A stretch of 64,000 nucleotides of DNA from Breviolum minutum Mf 1.05b.01 (GCA_000507305.1 DF239113.1:85042-149041); one strand, 5' to 3'. Positions 33,557 through 45,880 are shown, numbered from the stretch's first letter. A program made the numbers and translations. Notes: a model not told the origin generated them from the sequence alone.

Positions 33557-35090
33557 GGGGCAAACTATCATCCTATTAACTGATGTGATGGGGAAATATA
33601 TATCACTTTTATATCTTCTATATCATATTCTTTAAAAACACATTGAGGGGTGTCTATGGTGTATGGACTTTTCAAGGGTTGACATCGACTGCAGCAAGAA
33701 CTTGCAGTCATGGTGCATATTGGTCATGTGCACCATGCGAATGGCGCGAAAGAGTTTGCCAATGCGCAGCAAGCGGAAGAGGACCTGAAGATCTGCAAGT
33801 TTGGTCTGCCACAAGGGTCGATCAACTTATTGGAGATAAACTCAGCCCACCTTTTATAATGGGAATGCTGGAATGTTTATCATGCTATACAAACTGGGGA
33901 TCAAGCACCCCACCCAAGGAACTTTCTCGTAAGACATCAGGCCTTCTCAATGGCCAATAATGGATGCAACCCCCCCGAACGAAAGCCATTTTCCTTCAGG
34001 TTTTTTGTCCCCAAGTTTGATACCCTCCGGGTCAACTAACAAAGTGCCATGGAAATCGCCATGTTGTAACTTCCCATCTTTAACTGGTAAATACAACTAC
34101 CTGGAAACCTTCCAGCCTGTTGCGGTTCGTTCATTTCCATCAACTTGAAACCCCGAAAAAACCAGCCACTTTCGGTTGCCTAACAAAAATGGGACGGATT
34201 CCTATGTTTTCCAGGTAGTTGGCCCTCGGCTTCCATCCTTGATCGACGCTGTGGGATTTTTTCCATCAACAGTTGCAGAACTCATCTCTTCTTTTGTTTC
34301 GAAAAAAAAAACATGTGAGAGGGTCTGGTCTAAACATCTGATATTGGGGATAAACTCATCCTTCTTGTCTAATAAAGAATCCCTTGGGATGGTGGTCCGC
34401 GTGCTTGAGATTCCCTAGGAAAACCACCAGCAATTTTAGTGGGATAGCCGGGATAGCCTTATATTGGGGATAAACTCATCCCACGTGTAATAGGGAATCC
34501 GTATAAGGTTATATGAGGTTTATATAAATCTCCTAATGGGATGTCCTGCTGGTACTTGGTAAATGGATGTCCTAACCCCTACAGAAGTAGGTTGATTTCG
34601 TTCCCGTAGATAGGTGGATCTAAGCCAACTTCCGATCACCATCGTTTACGATCACGAGCCCAGCCGGACAGCCTAGTACCCCATGTAAAACGTATTCACT
34701 CTGTTACATTAATACTAATACACTAACAGTAGCTGGCTAGAACATTTCCATGTTTTTTTTTTACACGGCATTTGCCATTTGCTGGGAAAAATGGTGATTT
34801 TCAATATGGCGTTTGAGTTTTTCCACCCGAAAACCGCATCACCATTTTTTCCCACCATCGACTCCTTCATCCGTCCCAGGCACTGGATTCAAGGGCAGCG
34901 TCAAGAGATTTGTTACCTTAAGCGTCGGGTCGGATCATCTCAGGATGGGTCCACGTATACGAGGTTGATGTCAACCCTTGAAACGTCCATACACCATAGA
35001 CACCCCTCAATGGGTTTTTAAAAAATATGATTTAGAAGATATAAAAGCGATATAAATTTCCCCATCACATCAGTTTAACCATGGTGATCG
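33557..35090. repeat. 1.5-kb inverted repeat with about 120-bp arms
   Basis: The left arm ends about 33683 (ACTGATGTGATGGGGAAATA ... GTGTCTATGGTGTATGGACT). The right arm, 34966-35085, is its near-perfect complement (GTCCATACACCATAGACACC ... TTTCCCCATCACATCAGTTT). A partial third copy of the outer end is at 41.37 kb. No transposase frame was recognised between the arms. Confidence 0.8.
33687..33792 (-). CDS. Voltage-sensor S4-like exon of an ion channel
   Basis: The minus frame DLQVLFRLLRIGKLFRAIRM then VHMTNMHHDCKFLLQSM shows Arg or Lys at every third residue (R..R..K..R..R) within a hydrophobic helix, the hallmark of S4 voltage sensors. A linker like S4-S5 follows. The acceptor is CTTGCAG|AT. 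The 3' end meets the inner end of the 1.5-kb inverted repeat at a possible GA donor (CAGTC|GATGTC). Third positions are strongly G/C. The plus-strand open frame here is a shadow. The S3-like exon at 36.3 kb is upstream on the same strand. Confidence 0.55.
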
Positions 35091-35152
35091 TTATAGTCCC
35101 CGAAAGATTGGGTTACTGGGATCCCCTTCCAAATGGCCATGAAAATGGCTTA

Positions 35153-35272
35153 CTAGTTGGGTGGTTGAACTCTCCAACCTGAAAAATTGAAAAAATAGGC
35201 GCAGTCGTCAAATTGGATCATGAAACCCCGATTATTGGTTGAAAATAAAGAATGTTTGAAACCACCAACTAG
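35153..35272. repeat. Family A element copy
   Basis: CTAGTTGGGTGGTTGAAC ... GTTTGAAACCACCAACTAG with a slightly enlarged core. Confidence 0.85.
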
Positions 35273-36305
35273 ATTTGTAAGGGGAGCACATAATTCCAAC
35301 TAGATTCCCAAAAATCTTCGAAACCACCAAGCAGTTTTTCTCCAACAATCATTTGGGGGACTCAACGAAACTCATCTTGAGCACCCATTTGGGCCCTGGA
35401 ATCTCCACGTTTCATGGGAGAAAAAAACCCAAAAAATGGGGGGAGTTTGGGGGTGATCCTAACCATGTATAATCCAAGTCCAAGTGGGGGTGAACCCCCG
35501 AGATGCTGGCGCTGGCAAAGTGGGCGAGTTGGAGGGATTTTGACTTTTTTGAGGGATGGACCATGATGATCTGGCCGAAGTATTCCATGGAAACACCATG
35601 GAGTTTTTGGGATAAAAAACACCATGGAACATGTTTTCTCCTGCCTAAATTTGGCCTAAGTATTAAGGGATTATGGATTGGATCATGGGTGAGCTTCATA
35701 AACTGTTGTTCATAAGGCAGGCCTGTTATTTCCCCCGCAAAAAAGCGTAGAAAATTGAAACGCTGCCGGCTGAAAACCGATGCATTTACTGGCACTGGGA
35801 TGTCCTCCTGACACTTAGTAACAAAATTTGGTAGTAGATGGTGGTTTAGGATCAGGGAATCTTCCCAAAATGCCCTTGATTCCAGTTTAGGAATCATAGT
35901 AATTTGGTCAGATGGTACTTAGTTGAATGGATGTCCCAAGTGCTATATATGTAGGTCGTTTTCATGGAATAAACCAACTTACTAACTAACGATCGCTACG
36001 ATCACGCACCCAGCCGGACACCCCAGGAGTATTAGGCATAAGTACATCGTTACTTGGAGCATCATTCTAGTTAGTAAGTACTTGGGGTCCCGCGTTGCCC
36101 AATGTTTATGGACAACAATGATCACCATGATTGTCACCCACATTGTAAGCTTCCACAACTCTCCAGTGTAGCCATAAATGGAAAGTGTTGAGCCCTTTAA
36201 GTACGGTGAAATAACTCCAGTTACCTACTATTTATTCATTTATAAGGCCATTTATACGGGTTATAACTCACTCCATTTATAACGTTTGTCGGGGCCCACC
36301 GATCG

Positions 36306-36401
36306 TAGGTTTTGCTCAGCCAAGACACCGTCATTTCCACTAACGAGGTGATGCTAACAGCCAAGTCAATGTAGTTCATGGGAAGCTCAAAGAATAAACG
36401 C
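36306..36401 (-). CDS. Channel S3-like exon
   Basis: The minus frame RLFFELPMNYIDLAVSITSL then VEMTVSWL fits the S2-S3 loop and S3 helix of voltage-gated channels, where a short loop is followed by N-x-x-D and a hydrophobic helix with a conserved Glu. The acceptor is GGTTGAG|GCG. It may belong with the S4-like exon at 33687-33792. No S1, S2, pore or S6 exon was found between or around them. Confidence 0.4.
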
Positions 36402-36488
36402 CTCAACCAAAACCGGGATGTTTTTTTTTTGGCGGTTGGTTTCCGGAAGTGGTAGAAATCTTAAACGGTGAGAATCGGAATCATCTAC

Positions 36489-36620
36489 ACTTAGAGGTTC
36501 AGGATACTTAGTAAGTGGATAGTAACCAGGGCTATAACCCCTATAAGTGGGTTATATGTCCCCAAATCCTAGGGTTATAAACCTACATATAACCAGTTAC
36601 TAAGTATCCTGAACCTCTAA
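36489..36620. repeat. Family C element copy
   Basis: ACTTAGAGGTTCAGGATACT ... AGTATCCTGAACCTCTAA, near-perfect arms. Confidence 0.9.
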
Positions 36621-36731
36621 AGCAAGGTTTGTGGAGATCTTTTCCTCAACAAAAAACCGAGAGATCTTTGGTTTGCGGAGTGGAAATCAATTGAGCGGAT
36701 CAAAAGCCACGACGTGACATTCCATTCTATC

Positions 36732-36892
36732 AATGGTTGTTTCTGGTTTCCCTAATAGGTGGTAGGTGATATATATATATATATATATAATCACCCAAGA
36801 TTACCACTTATATACCACTTATAGTCCTTGCCAATTGGGTGATTATATATCACCTACCACCTGTTAGGGGAACCAGAAACAACTATTGATTC
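36732..36892. repeat. Family J palindrome with (TA)n stem
   Basis: TCAATGGTTGTTTCTGGTTT ... AACCAGAAACAACTATTGA; inner arms ATAGGTGGTAGGTGATATAT and its complement enclose a TA run of about 20 bp. Confidence 0.9.
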
Positions 36893-37891
36893 TAGTGGTT
36901 GGTTAATTTCGGAACCCTTGTAATGGCTTATTAAGATCATTTGGGATATAACGGGGTAGCATTCCATCCCCTACATAATCCCACCAACCGGTGTGAAATG
37001 ATCACTGCTGAAATGGTGAGAATAATAATCTGGCATACTTAAATAAACCCGAGAATATATGAGGGGCCCAATGTCATACATTGATCGCGAGTTACACACC
37101 TTTGACCATCCAAGGAAGGAACGATACAACCATTCTCAGCAAGAGATTGTCAGGGCGGAACAACTGAATGTTTTTCGAGTGATGGAATCATAATTTCAAA
37201 AAATCTTGGCAAATTACTATATATAAACCCGAATTAATTAAGAGGATTTCGGGTGGTTTCCCTTACTAAACCACCATTTGGGGTGACTTCGGCTGAGGTC
37301 GCCATAATTTGCCAAGACAATTTCGCGGGTGAATTATGTTAGCAATACTTCTCAACAATTTCCGTCCCCTAACAACCAGCAAAACTGTCCGGCGCCCAAA
37401 ACTAAAAACAAATCGACCACTTTTCATGGGTTGACCACAAGGTGGGCCCCTTATGGGGAACCTATACATGGCCTTAAAAATGGATAACTTATAACCCCTG
37501 TAAATGGCCTTTAACCTGTACAAATGGCCGAAACAAAATCGATTGTCTTGGGGTTAAACATTACCCCGAATGCAGCCCACACATCCAGGGCCACCTACTG
37601 AAAAAAGGTATGACTGGACGATCTAAAATAAACCCATCAAACACCGTTCACCTCAGGAGGTATGATCGGATGTCTAGGATTATACTTTGGTGGTTGAACC
37701 AACCCATCTGAAAGAATATTAGTCAAATTGGACATCTTCCCCAATTTTCGAGGTGAAAATAGACCTAAGAGACTTATAACTGGTGACCTTGGGCCTCACT
37801 GCATCTCTATCAGCAAAACTTTGGGCTATGATTCCAATTCCGACTTCCGTTGGGAACCGCAGGGGCGACGGTGCCGTTCGGTTCCGTTTAC

Positions 37892-38066
37892 CTGTTTTCT
37901 GATGTCACGCAGCATTGGATGCTACCAAGCGTTGAAGCGAGACAAACAACAACTTCAATCACAAGTTGGGGGTAGTTGGTGAACTGAGGCATAGATCCAC
38001 GAAAGAAGCGTTTGCAACGCAGCACGGCTGTTGCTGAGAGCGTAGCCCGAGGCACCACTGCTTCCA
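37892..38066 (-). CDS. Coding exon, unknown protein
   Basis: A 175-bp minus block with acceptor TTATTCACAG|TGG and donor GAAAACAG|GTAAACG. The frame includes ATAVLRCKRFFRGSMPQFTN then YPQLVIEVVVCLASTLGSIQ, with 31% first-position G by hand. A hydrophobic stretch could be membrane-spanning. It could precede the S3/S4 exons as part of one channel gene, but nothing specific shows that. Confidence 0.45.
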
Positions 38067-38249
38067 CTGTGAATAATGGTTCTAAAGATTCCTTTGGAAA
38101 AAGGTTGGTGGTTCATGTTTGTGTTTGATGTTGGTGAAATCATTTGTAAACAATTCGTTTTGCATACTTCCAATGAGTGAATGAATTAATGAACGAAGGA
38201 ACGAATGAATGAATTGATAACCAAACATAAATTCCCTGATTTTCTTCCA

Positions 38250-38336
38250 ATAGAATCTCCTTTCATGCTTTTTGTTGGTAGAAGTTCCAGCATCATCTTC
38301 TGCTCCATGTCTTTTTTTCTTGTTTTTGGGTGCCAT
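38250..38336 (-). CDS. Possible first exon with basic N-terminus
   Basis: An ATG at 38334-38336 starts MAPKNKKKRHGAEDDAGTST, a typical hydrophilic basic N-terminus. The 3' border is unclear: the frame runs into an ATTCATTC-type tandem repeat at about 38170-38220. A B-like element lies just upstream. Confidence 0.4.
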
Positions 38337-38810
38337 ACAGTTCTACCAGGATGTCCCTGGTACTTATAGGTAAATGGATTATTTCACCCCTATACAAATA
38401 AGTTGATTTCGTCCCACAAATAGGTGAAATAAACCAACTCACTGTGGTTACGATCAATTCCAGCTACAGACACCTGCCCCGTATCCCCGAGAAGTCCCGT
38501 GTTTTGCGAAGAGGGCGAAGGGGCCGTAAGACACAGATACGCAACAGGACGTCCAGCGCAAAGAGTGCGGTAAAGATCACATCAGCCACCAAGAAACCTG
38601 GGGGATTTGATTTTCCTTCCGACGACTCTTCGATGCCTGGAAATAACTATGGTCCTATGGTTAATAACCCCTCATTAAGGCTTTGTTTCTCATGGGGGTA
38701 CCTTACATGGGGGTAGGTTGACTGGTCAGTAAAAAGATGTTCCAAACATATTCTCCCTAAATGGTGGCATACATTGGCATACCATGGTGGAATCCGTAAA
38801 AAATATCACC

Positions 38811-39003
38811 TCAAAGAAACCAAGATTTTTGCGAGGCAAATCATATCATACCTTGAATATGTTAAGGAACACTACTGCGTTTCGGCATTCGCCGGAAGAT
38901 GTGTGTTTCGGGATGATTGTGCAGAAAAAACACTGATTTCTTCGTGCTGTTTTTTTCTGGTAACGACAATTCAATGCTTTTTGCACTGCTTAAATAGAGC
39001 TTG
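38811..39003 (+). CDS. Coding block, possible membrane segment
   Basis: The plus frame ETKIFARQIISYLEYVKEHY then CVSAFAGRCVFRDDCAEKTL is followed by a hydrophobic Cys-rich stretch and TGA. About 35% first-position G in the first 40 codons. It follows an element of the ACATATTCTCCCAAATGG type. Function unknown. Confidence 0.45.
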
Positions 39004-39198
39004 AATTTGTTTGTCTCACTGCTCAAAAGTTAGGCCCTGAAAAGCTACCTTCCATTTTTCAGGTGCTATGTGAAACTTCGGGGGTGTAGTGGTTTGTAAA
39101 TGGCAACCTCCCCTGACCCAACATCAACTCCATCAACATATCAAGAATCCCTCGCATACCTGAGTCATGTCAAAAAAAAAACTCTCCCCACTACTACC

Positions 39199-39298
39199 GT
39201 TGATGGAAGAACTCCGTTGGTAGTTTATCAGTTTATCCCATTATCTACAAGGTGTTACACATCCCAGGTGGTTGGTGCAGGATTTCTTCCATCAACAG
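39199..39298. repeat. Family L element copy (GT...AG ends)
   Basis: CCGTTGATGGAAGAACTCC ... GGATTTCTTCCATCAACAG. Confidence 0.85.
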
Positions 39299-41175
39299 TA
39301 TGAGCCATTTCTTGACCACCAAAAAAATAAACCTCACGGTCGCATCGCACAATCCCCCCCTCTTCTGAATCCATCACCTTTGCAAATCCAAGCCCCTACA
39401 GCATCAAGGCCACTTTTGAGTCGATGATTTTCCTTTTTCAAAGGTGGTATAATGTTAGTTCCCTGGAGGGATATGTTAGTTCCTTGGAGGGTAGCTAAGA
39501 ACTTCTTTCGAGATTTCCAACGCAATCTCCACCCAATGTTTGCAGAACTATCATCATCACTGGAATAACATCGATCCTCAACGGGTCATGTCTTTTCGCC
39601 GAGATACACACATCCCAGGTGGCTAAGACGGGAGGATGTCCCGTTTCAATGGCACCTAAACGGAAACCTCGGTGAATCGTTCGTCTCCCTCGATGACTCG
39701 AGCCTTCCTTTAAAAAAAAAGTGGCAACTTGTTTTGGAAAACAAGTTCCATGACAAACCATACAATAGCTGATGTAGCAAATGTATTTACATGTTTTGGA
39801 TGAACCCTGTAGTAGAAAAAACAACTATGAAGCAAAACACATCTAGATTGGATTTAGATAGATGAAACATAAAAACATATGCCACACATATGTTTTCATA
39901 TATCATGTATCTACATGTACACCAGGAAACCGTCCAAGCAACATATATTTTGAAATGAACAATTATCTTCACCAACTTTACTGACATGATGCCCCTTTTC
40001 CCCCCAAAAAAGATATGCCAGCCAGGCTAGATGCGAACAAAGAACAGCAATTCACAGAAAATGCACAGTTTTTTTTGGCTAAGGTTCAAAACCCTTAACA
40101 TGACATGAACCATGAAATCTGGCCAAATGGAATGATATTTCACCAACCTGGATTTTCCTGAAATAAGGGATTTCCCTTACTTTTCACCACCATTTGGGGG
40201 AAATCGGTCGTGTTTTCGGTCGCGAGCTAATTTTGACCAGTCAATGAAATGCTGAAATACTGAGCAAGGCGCAAGTTCCAGGATCCAAAAAAATCACGGC
40301 GGAAATGACTGAGTTCATCATCCCTATATTCTAAGGTTATTTCAACACACCTTTGGAACACACCGCGAGCAACCTTTACCAACAGGCTGTAAGCCGGGAA
40401 TCCTTTCATTAGTTGGGTAGGGGGATTGCCGAAAAGGTGTGCGATATCGGGGTGTGTTGCAACTTTCTTGGATATATAACTGGGTAGTATATCCTCCTCC
40501 AAACAGCAAACTAACCAGGGTTTTGGTCTGTTGGTCACCGAAACCATTTTGGGTAAATAAAACAAATTAACCCTCCAAAAAAACATGGCACAACAAAACC
40601 ATCCAAAAATCATGAAGGTCAAGGCATCCTGAAGGAAGTATTTGAAAAAAGACAAATCAAACAAGTGAGCCATCGGGGTTTGCCATAATCACTTGAAACA
40701 ACCCTAAACAATTGGAGAAACCCTGCATCACAAGGGACTTGCTACCTGTTAATTGTTAGGGTTGATTCTCTCATGTAACAAGATGATTATGGTGGAGCCT
40801 GGCCATCCAACCACAAATTGAGCCACGGAAAAAAACACCTCGGATACTTTCCATTGAAATCCTGGTTGTTTAATACAGATCCTTATAAATGGTTGGACTA
40901 CACTCCCGGATATAACCTAAACAACCAGGTATATACACTAAATGGTGGTTATATATTCCATATATACCCTTTATACCCAGTTATATATAATCCCCTTATA
41001 TGTACCTGGTGGTTTATTTATATACCTTAAACAACCGTTTGGGCCCTTTTTTCAGGACGCTCAAGTTCTCCAAATCTCTGCAGAGGAACCGATGTCCAAT
41101 CCGGCCACCTGTTGTTCCATGGCCATGAAGAAGACATTGATGCAAAGTCTGAGCTGATGAGCTGAACAAAAAGTC

Positions 41176-41337
41176 AATAGCTGTTTCGATTGTTCCCTTA
41201 ATAGGTGGGATCGGTGATATATATATATAATCACCCAATTGGCAAGGACTATAAGTGGTATATAAGTGGTATATACTGGAAATTGGGGGATTACATATCA
41301 CCTACCACCTATTAAGGGAACCAGGAAACTCCATTGA
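41176..41337. repeat. Family J palindrome
   Basis: CAATAGCTGTTTCGATTGTT ... AAGGGAACCAGGAAACTCC, with TA-rich inner stem. Confidence 0.8.
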
Positions 41338-41402
41338 AAACATATGTAATATTTGCCGGTGGCGGTATCATCCTATCAACTGATGTGATACAAACCACTT
41401 TT

Positions 41403-41531
41403 ATACCTTCCCCTAGTCTTCCAAATACCTTGTGAGTAGGTGTTTGGACCCACAAACAACTCCTGAGAAGGTCTTTAGGGGATCCAAACACCTACTCACA
41501 AGGTATTTGGAGGATTTTGGAAGACTAGGGT
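41403..41531. repeat. Family T inverted repeat
   Basis: CCTAGTCTTCCAAATACCTT ... AAGGTATTTGGAGGATTTTG then GAAGACTAGGG. A sister copy is at 50872-51003. Confidence 0.9.
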
Positions 41532-42095
41532 TCTACACCCCTAAAAACTAACATGACATTGGAGAATCCCCATTGTTAATAGGACATACATCTTCAAATG
41601 GTGGATTTTTTATTGTCATGATGGGAAACGGTATATTTGCCGAGAACAACATTTTTTTTTTCGTAGCCCATGACAAAATACATGTAAATTGTAAAATGGA
41701 ATATTTGCCTACATTTACATGAAAAAACGATGAGAAACATGGTGATTTTTTACCATAGCCCATGTCCAACACATGTAAAATTTCGTGAATCCCCTTCATA
41801 GTGAACCTTATTTCCTGGAAGGGGTAGTGGCATTGGGGGTACCCTTAGATTCCCATGATGTGTGTTGTTTGATCATGATTTTTCACATTGAAATTTACGT
41901 CAAGAAACAAACATTTTGCATGTTTCCCCCAACCCAAGTGCACGAATTTCAGACCTGAACCACCTATAGATCTCCCATCATCTGGGTGCACTTCATGGTA
42001 TTTCAACCACCAAGACAGTCCTCCAAAACCTCTGAAGCGAATGTGGTGACGCCTGTCACCTTTTGTCATCGTTTTTTTCATTGGCAGCAAGTTAT

Positions 42096-42197
42096 CTAGT
42101 TAGTGGTTTCAACCTTGTTGAAAAAAATGCTCGTCAAATTGGATCATTTCGCCAAGTAGGGATAAAACATAAAACAATATCTGAATCCACCACCTAG
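42096..42197. repeat. Family A element copy
   Basis: CTAGTTAGTGGTTTCAACC ... CTGAATCCACCACCTAG. Confidence 0.85.
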
Positions 42198-42439
42198 CTA
42201 TCCAATGAATTTGACCATGACAATTTTGAATGGCGATACTTTAGCTTCACCCCTTCCACCCAGTAAGCCACCACCGGAATTCTGCACCATCAAGAGTATG
42301 ATTGCAAAATCCTTCATGACCAACTATGGCTGTAGCTTTCTTTTGGGAAGATTGTTAATATCATGACATGGTTTCACAAATGTTATCATCTTGGTACATT
42401 CAAATAAGAACCATGAAACCATCTCAGACTGAGATATCC

Positions 42440-43660
42440 GCCGACCCCTCGGCAAGGGGGAGCGCGCCTGGGAGTTATGATGCCAAATGCGTTCTAACGG
42501 AGCCAGCAACTTGTGGATTGCATGGTTTGGGCACGAAACCTGCTGGGGTTCGCGGTCCGCCAAAGGTTTTGGAAGCCCATTCAGCTCCTAATGCGTTTCG
42601 TAAGCAATATTTCGGCATTGTTCGTGGTCGCTGGTTCGCATGGTTTGGACACGAATCCTGCTGCTGTTCGGCTGTTTCGCAANNNNNNNNNNNNNNNNNN
42701 NNNNNNNNNNNNNNNNNNNNNNNNNNNNNNNNNNNNNNNNNNNNNNNNNNNNNNNNNNNNNNNNNNNNNNNNNNNNNNNNNNNNNNNNNNNNNNNNNNNN
42801 NNNNNNNNNNNNNNNNNNNNNNNNNNNNNNNNNNNNNNNNNNNNNNNNNNNNNNNNNNNNNNNNNNNNNNNNNNNNNNNNNNNNNNNNNNNNNNNNNNNN
42901 NNNNNNNNNNNNNNNNNNNNNNNNNNNNNNNNNNNNNNNNNNNNNNNNNNNNNNNNNNNNNNNNNNNNNNNNNNNNNNNNNNNNNNNNNNNNNNNNNNNN
43001 NNNNNNNNNNNNNNNNNNNNNNNNNNNNNNNNNNNNNNNNNNNNNNNNNNNNNNNNNNNNNNNNNNNNNNNNNNNNNNNNNNNNNNNNNNNNNNNNNNNN
43101 NNNNNNNNNNNNNNNNNNNNNNNNNNNNNNNNNNNNNNNNNNNNNNNNNNNNNNNNNNNNNNNNNNNNNNNNNNNNNNNNNNNNNNNNNNNNNNNNNNNN
43201 NNNNNNNNNNNNNNNNNNNNNNNNNNNNNNNNNNNNNNNNNNNNNNNNNNNNNNNNNNNNNNNNNNNNNNNNNNNNNNNNNNNNNNNNNNNNNNNNNNNN
43301 NNNNNNNNNGTTTCGCAATGGCTTGGGCACAAAACCTGCTGGGGTTCTGCCTTTTCGCATGCGCGTCCCAAACACCTTTTTCTTGAGTTTGGTCTGGTGG
43401 CTTGCAGGCTTCCAAGTCTTACGTTGCGCAAAGGTTTGCCTTGCTTGAGGCAACCTTTTTTCTTTGTTTTTAGTAGGTTCCAAAAGCAACGTTTCGGCAT
43501 TTTTCTCTTCTCGGCATTTTTCGTAGGTTCCAAAAGCAACAAACCTTTGGCCTGTCATATGAAAACAGCAACGATGGCACTTTTCTACCACAAGGGCATC
43601 TAAGGGACATGGAACGGATCGTTGAGGTCCCTTCTCGATGCAGGTCTCTTTCGTGCACAC
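42440..43660. other. Tandem-repeat region spanning the assembly gap
   Basis: Both sides of the gap carry variants of one module: GGTTTGGGCACGAAACCTGC, GGTTTGGACACGAATCCTGC and GGCTTGGGCACAAAACCTGC. Motifs AGGTTCCAAAAGCAAC and TTTCGGCATTTTTC also repeat. Base composition is more GC-rich than its surroundings. Whether it is coding cannot be judged. Confidence 0.7.
42683..43309. other. Assembly gap, 627 N
   Basis: Run of N between GCTGTTTCGCAA and GTTTCGCAATGG; both edges carry TTTCGCAA, as expected from a collapsed tandem array. Confidence 1.
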
Positions 43661-44482
43661 TGAGGGGTCGGCGGCATGGGCGGTAGCCCTTCAATATACT
43701 TATTGGAGATTTCAACCAAATTGTGTTTCTGATGAACATCGAATCCTCCACAAGCAGGGTGAAAATAAAACATCTTGGAAACCACTAACTAAGCATCCGG
43801 GAGAATCTTTTCGTTCAGCTTTTCGTTTCGTCGTTTCGGTTCAGCTTTGTGCTGTTTGCCGTTGAACCCATCATTTCCAAGGTGCAAGAATGCCATCGCA
43901 AATTCCTCAGAAACAATGAGGCCCAGATTTGCCCCCAAACTGGTCTATGTACCCACAAAAAAGTCCCTGAACTATCCAAATCATCACAAATCTAAGTAAA
44001 TTAGAGGGTCAGGGAGCACCAAACAAATGGAATAACAAATTTCCAGCCTTTTTGTTGTCCTTTAAACATCGTATCTTAGGCAAAGAAGGCTCTGAAAACT
44101 CTTAAGGAGTTAAGACCTGGACGGAAAACATGGGAAACATGTTCAAGGATGTGCTGATTGAAAGAAACCTGGGATTATAGCTCCTTCTCTCCCCATTATG
44201 GTTCGGGATTTTACATACCTGTCATGTCTGGGTACGTTTTTTCACAAAAAAAATCATTTTCTCATTTTCTGACTGTCACCCCGGCTCATGTTGTGGGAAA
44301 AACACCCCAAAAACACACCAACCTGGAACAACCTGAAAACTCGCCAGGAGATTTCTTTACTAAACCAACCTCTTGGGGCCCACCTCTTGTGAACTCAAAA
44401 AAAATTGGGGTAGAGGCCACGAGCTCCGTCAAGAGCTGCAGTTCTGATTAACAGACCTGGGATTTACTTCTTTACATTATGA

Positions 44483-44580
44483 CTAGTTGGTGGTTTCAAC
44501 CATGTTGAAAAATATTGGTCAAAATGGATCATTTCCCCAAATAGGGATGAAACTAAAAGATCTTTGAAACCATCACCTAG
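44483..44580. repeat. Family A element copy
   Basis: CTAGTTGGTGGTTTCAACC ... TTTGAAACCATCACCTAG. Confidence 0.9.
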
Positions 44581-45267
44581 ATACTTACATGGAACACCCA
44601 TCAACAAAAAAAATAATCAATGGACACACAAAATACAACGGTGATTTTGTTTGTTAATTTGAAAAACAACCATGGATACAAAACATATGATGGTGATTTT
44701 TTAATGGTCAAGCATCTCGTCCTAAAGGGTACCACAATCAACATAAAAAAACAACACGCAAAAAGCAAAGTGAAACGAACAATCCCATCCGTTTTTTGAC
44801 ATCCCATACTTTAAACTTTATAGCAACTGCTTCTAGATTCTAGTCGTCCCCCCCAAAAAAGTATGGAACATATTCCAGGTTATCTTATGGGATTTCTTTG
44901 GTTCAAACGAAAATTACCATAGCATTTGAACCTCGTCATGAACCTCATCATCAGTTATGAATGTAGGTAACTCGGGTTAAAACCCTACTGGAAACCATGC
45001 TTTTTAGGGGGTCCCAGCGATTATTTCACCCCGAAATATATGGAGTTATATCACCCTAAGTAGAACTGGTCATTTTATGCCCATCTTGCACCACTGCACC
45101 ACCGGACTTGGGGTTCCAAGGCCAAGAATCGTAACTGTTGGACGTCAACCAGAGCTTGAACTTCTCCCAGCATGGCAAATCAGCATCCCTAGGAGATGAT
45201 TTGAAGGTGTTGATGTGTTTTGGGCATTTTACTTGGGAATGGGATGGGATGTTGTTACATATATCAT

Positions 45268-45375
45268 ATACACCCAGGAAGATTAACATGGAACCTGAGA
45301 ATACCTCCCTGGAAAATGAAAATTATCTTCCAAACCATCATTTTCAGGTTCTATGTTAATCTTCCGGGGTGTATA
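45268..45375. repeat. Family E element copy
   Basis: ATACACCCAGGAAGATTAAC ... TTAATCTTCCGGGGTGTAT, directly before the coding block 45376-45690. Confidence 0.85.
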
Positions 45376-45690
45376 CAATCCAATATATCCAATGTAGTGC
45401 TCTTTCGGACAAGTGAATCAATACTTTGCCTGTGAGTCACAGCGCCAACACGGTGCGTTGGACATGACCGCTGATCAAAATGGGGATAGCTCCGTAGCTT
45501 GCTTCTGTTCGCACTGGTTTAGAAATTTTAAAGTGCTTCCTTCGCGGAAGGACGTTAGGGTGGGTCTAAGGGGGAAGGGGGGTTCTTCCAAAAAAGAACG
45601 CTATACGGATTTTGTTAAGAAACGACATGGAAGATTCATGGAAGATTGGGGTTGCCTCCCCCCTCCAAGGGGAGAAAGTTTCCCCTCTCT
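45376..45690 (+). CDS. Coding block between two E-type ends
   Basis: A stop-free plus frame: ESQRQHGALDMTADQNGDSS, SVACFCSHWFRNFKVLPSRK, then GGSSKKERYTDFVKKRHGRF. About 31% first-position G. It is bounded by an E element on the left and E-like TCTCTGAAACTCACAGC on the right. The CFCSHW cluster might bind metal, but no known finger spacing fits. Confidence 0.5.
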
Positions 45691-45782
45691 GAAACTCACA
45701 GCTTCCGCCTGAAACAGTTGAAAATATGAGTTACCTTGTGGCAAGGCCTAGTGGTAAATGTAGCTAAATACACCGTGCATTG

Positions 45783-45880
45783 CTAGTTGGTGGTTTCAAC
45801 CCCTTAGAAAAATATTAGTCAAATTGAATCATTTCCCCAAGTAGGGGTGAAAATATAAAATATTTGAAACCACCACCTAG
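45783..45880. mobile_element. Family A element flanked by a 28-bp direct repeat
   Basis: CTAGTTGGTGGTTTCAACCC ... TGAAACCACCACCTAG. Both flanks carry TAAATGTAG(C/G)TAAATAC followed by ACCGTGCATTG. Confidence 0.9.

Larger units (their letters stand above)
39334..42090. other. No gene called; dense repeat mosaic
   Basis: Contains a G-type repeat (about 40114-40240, TTTTCACCACCATTTGG), a long F-type element (40822-41060), the J palindrome and a T element. Several open frames (for example minus 40227-40673) cross these repeats. No block with convincing coding composition was found. Confidence 0.4.

Noticed and set aside
33643..33960. Plus-strand open frame over the S4 exon
   Set aside because: Antisense of the voltage-sensor frame, with poor composition.
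35412..35897. 161-codon minus frame
   Set aside because: Crosses B-type repeat sequence and several frames on both strands look equally good; no call made.
42368..43603. Open frames running through the N gap
   Set aside because: Most of each frame is N; the open reading is an artefact of unknown bases.
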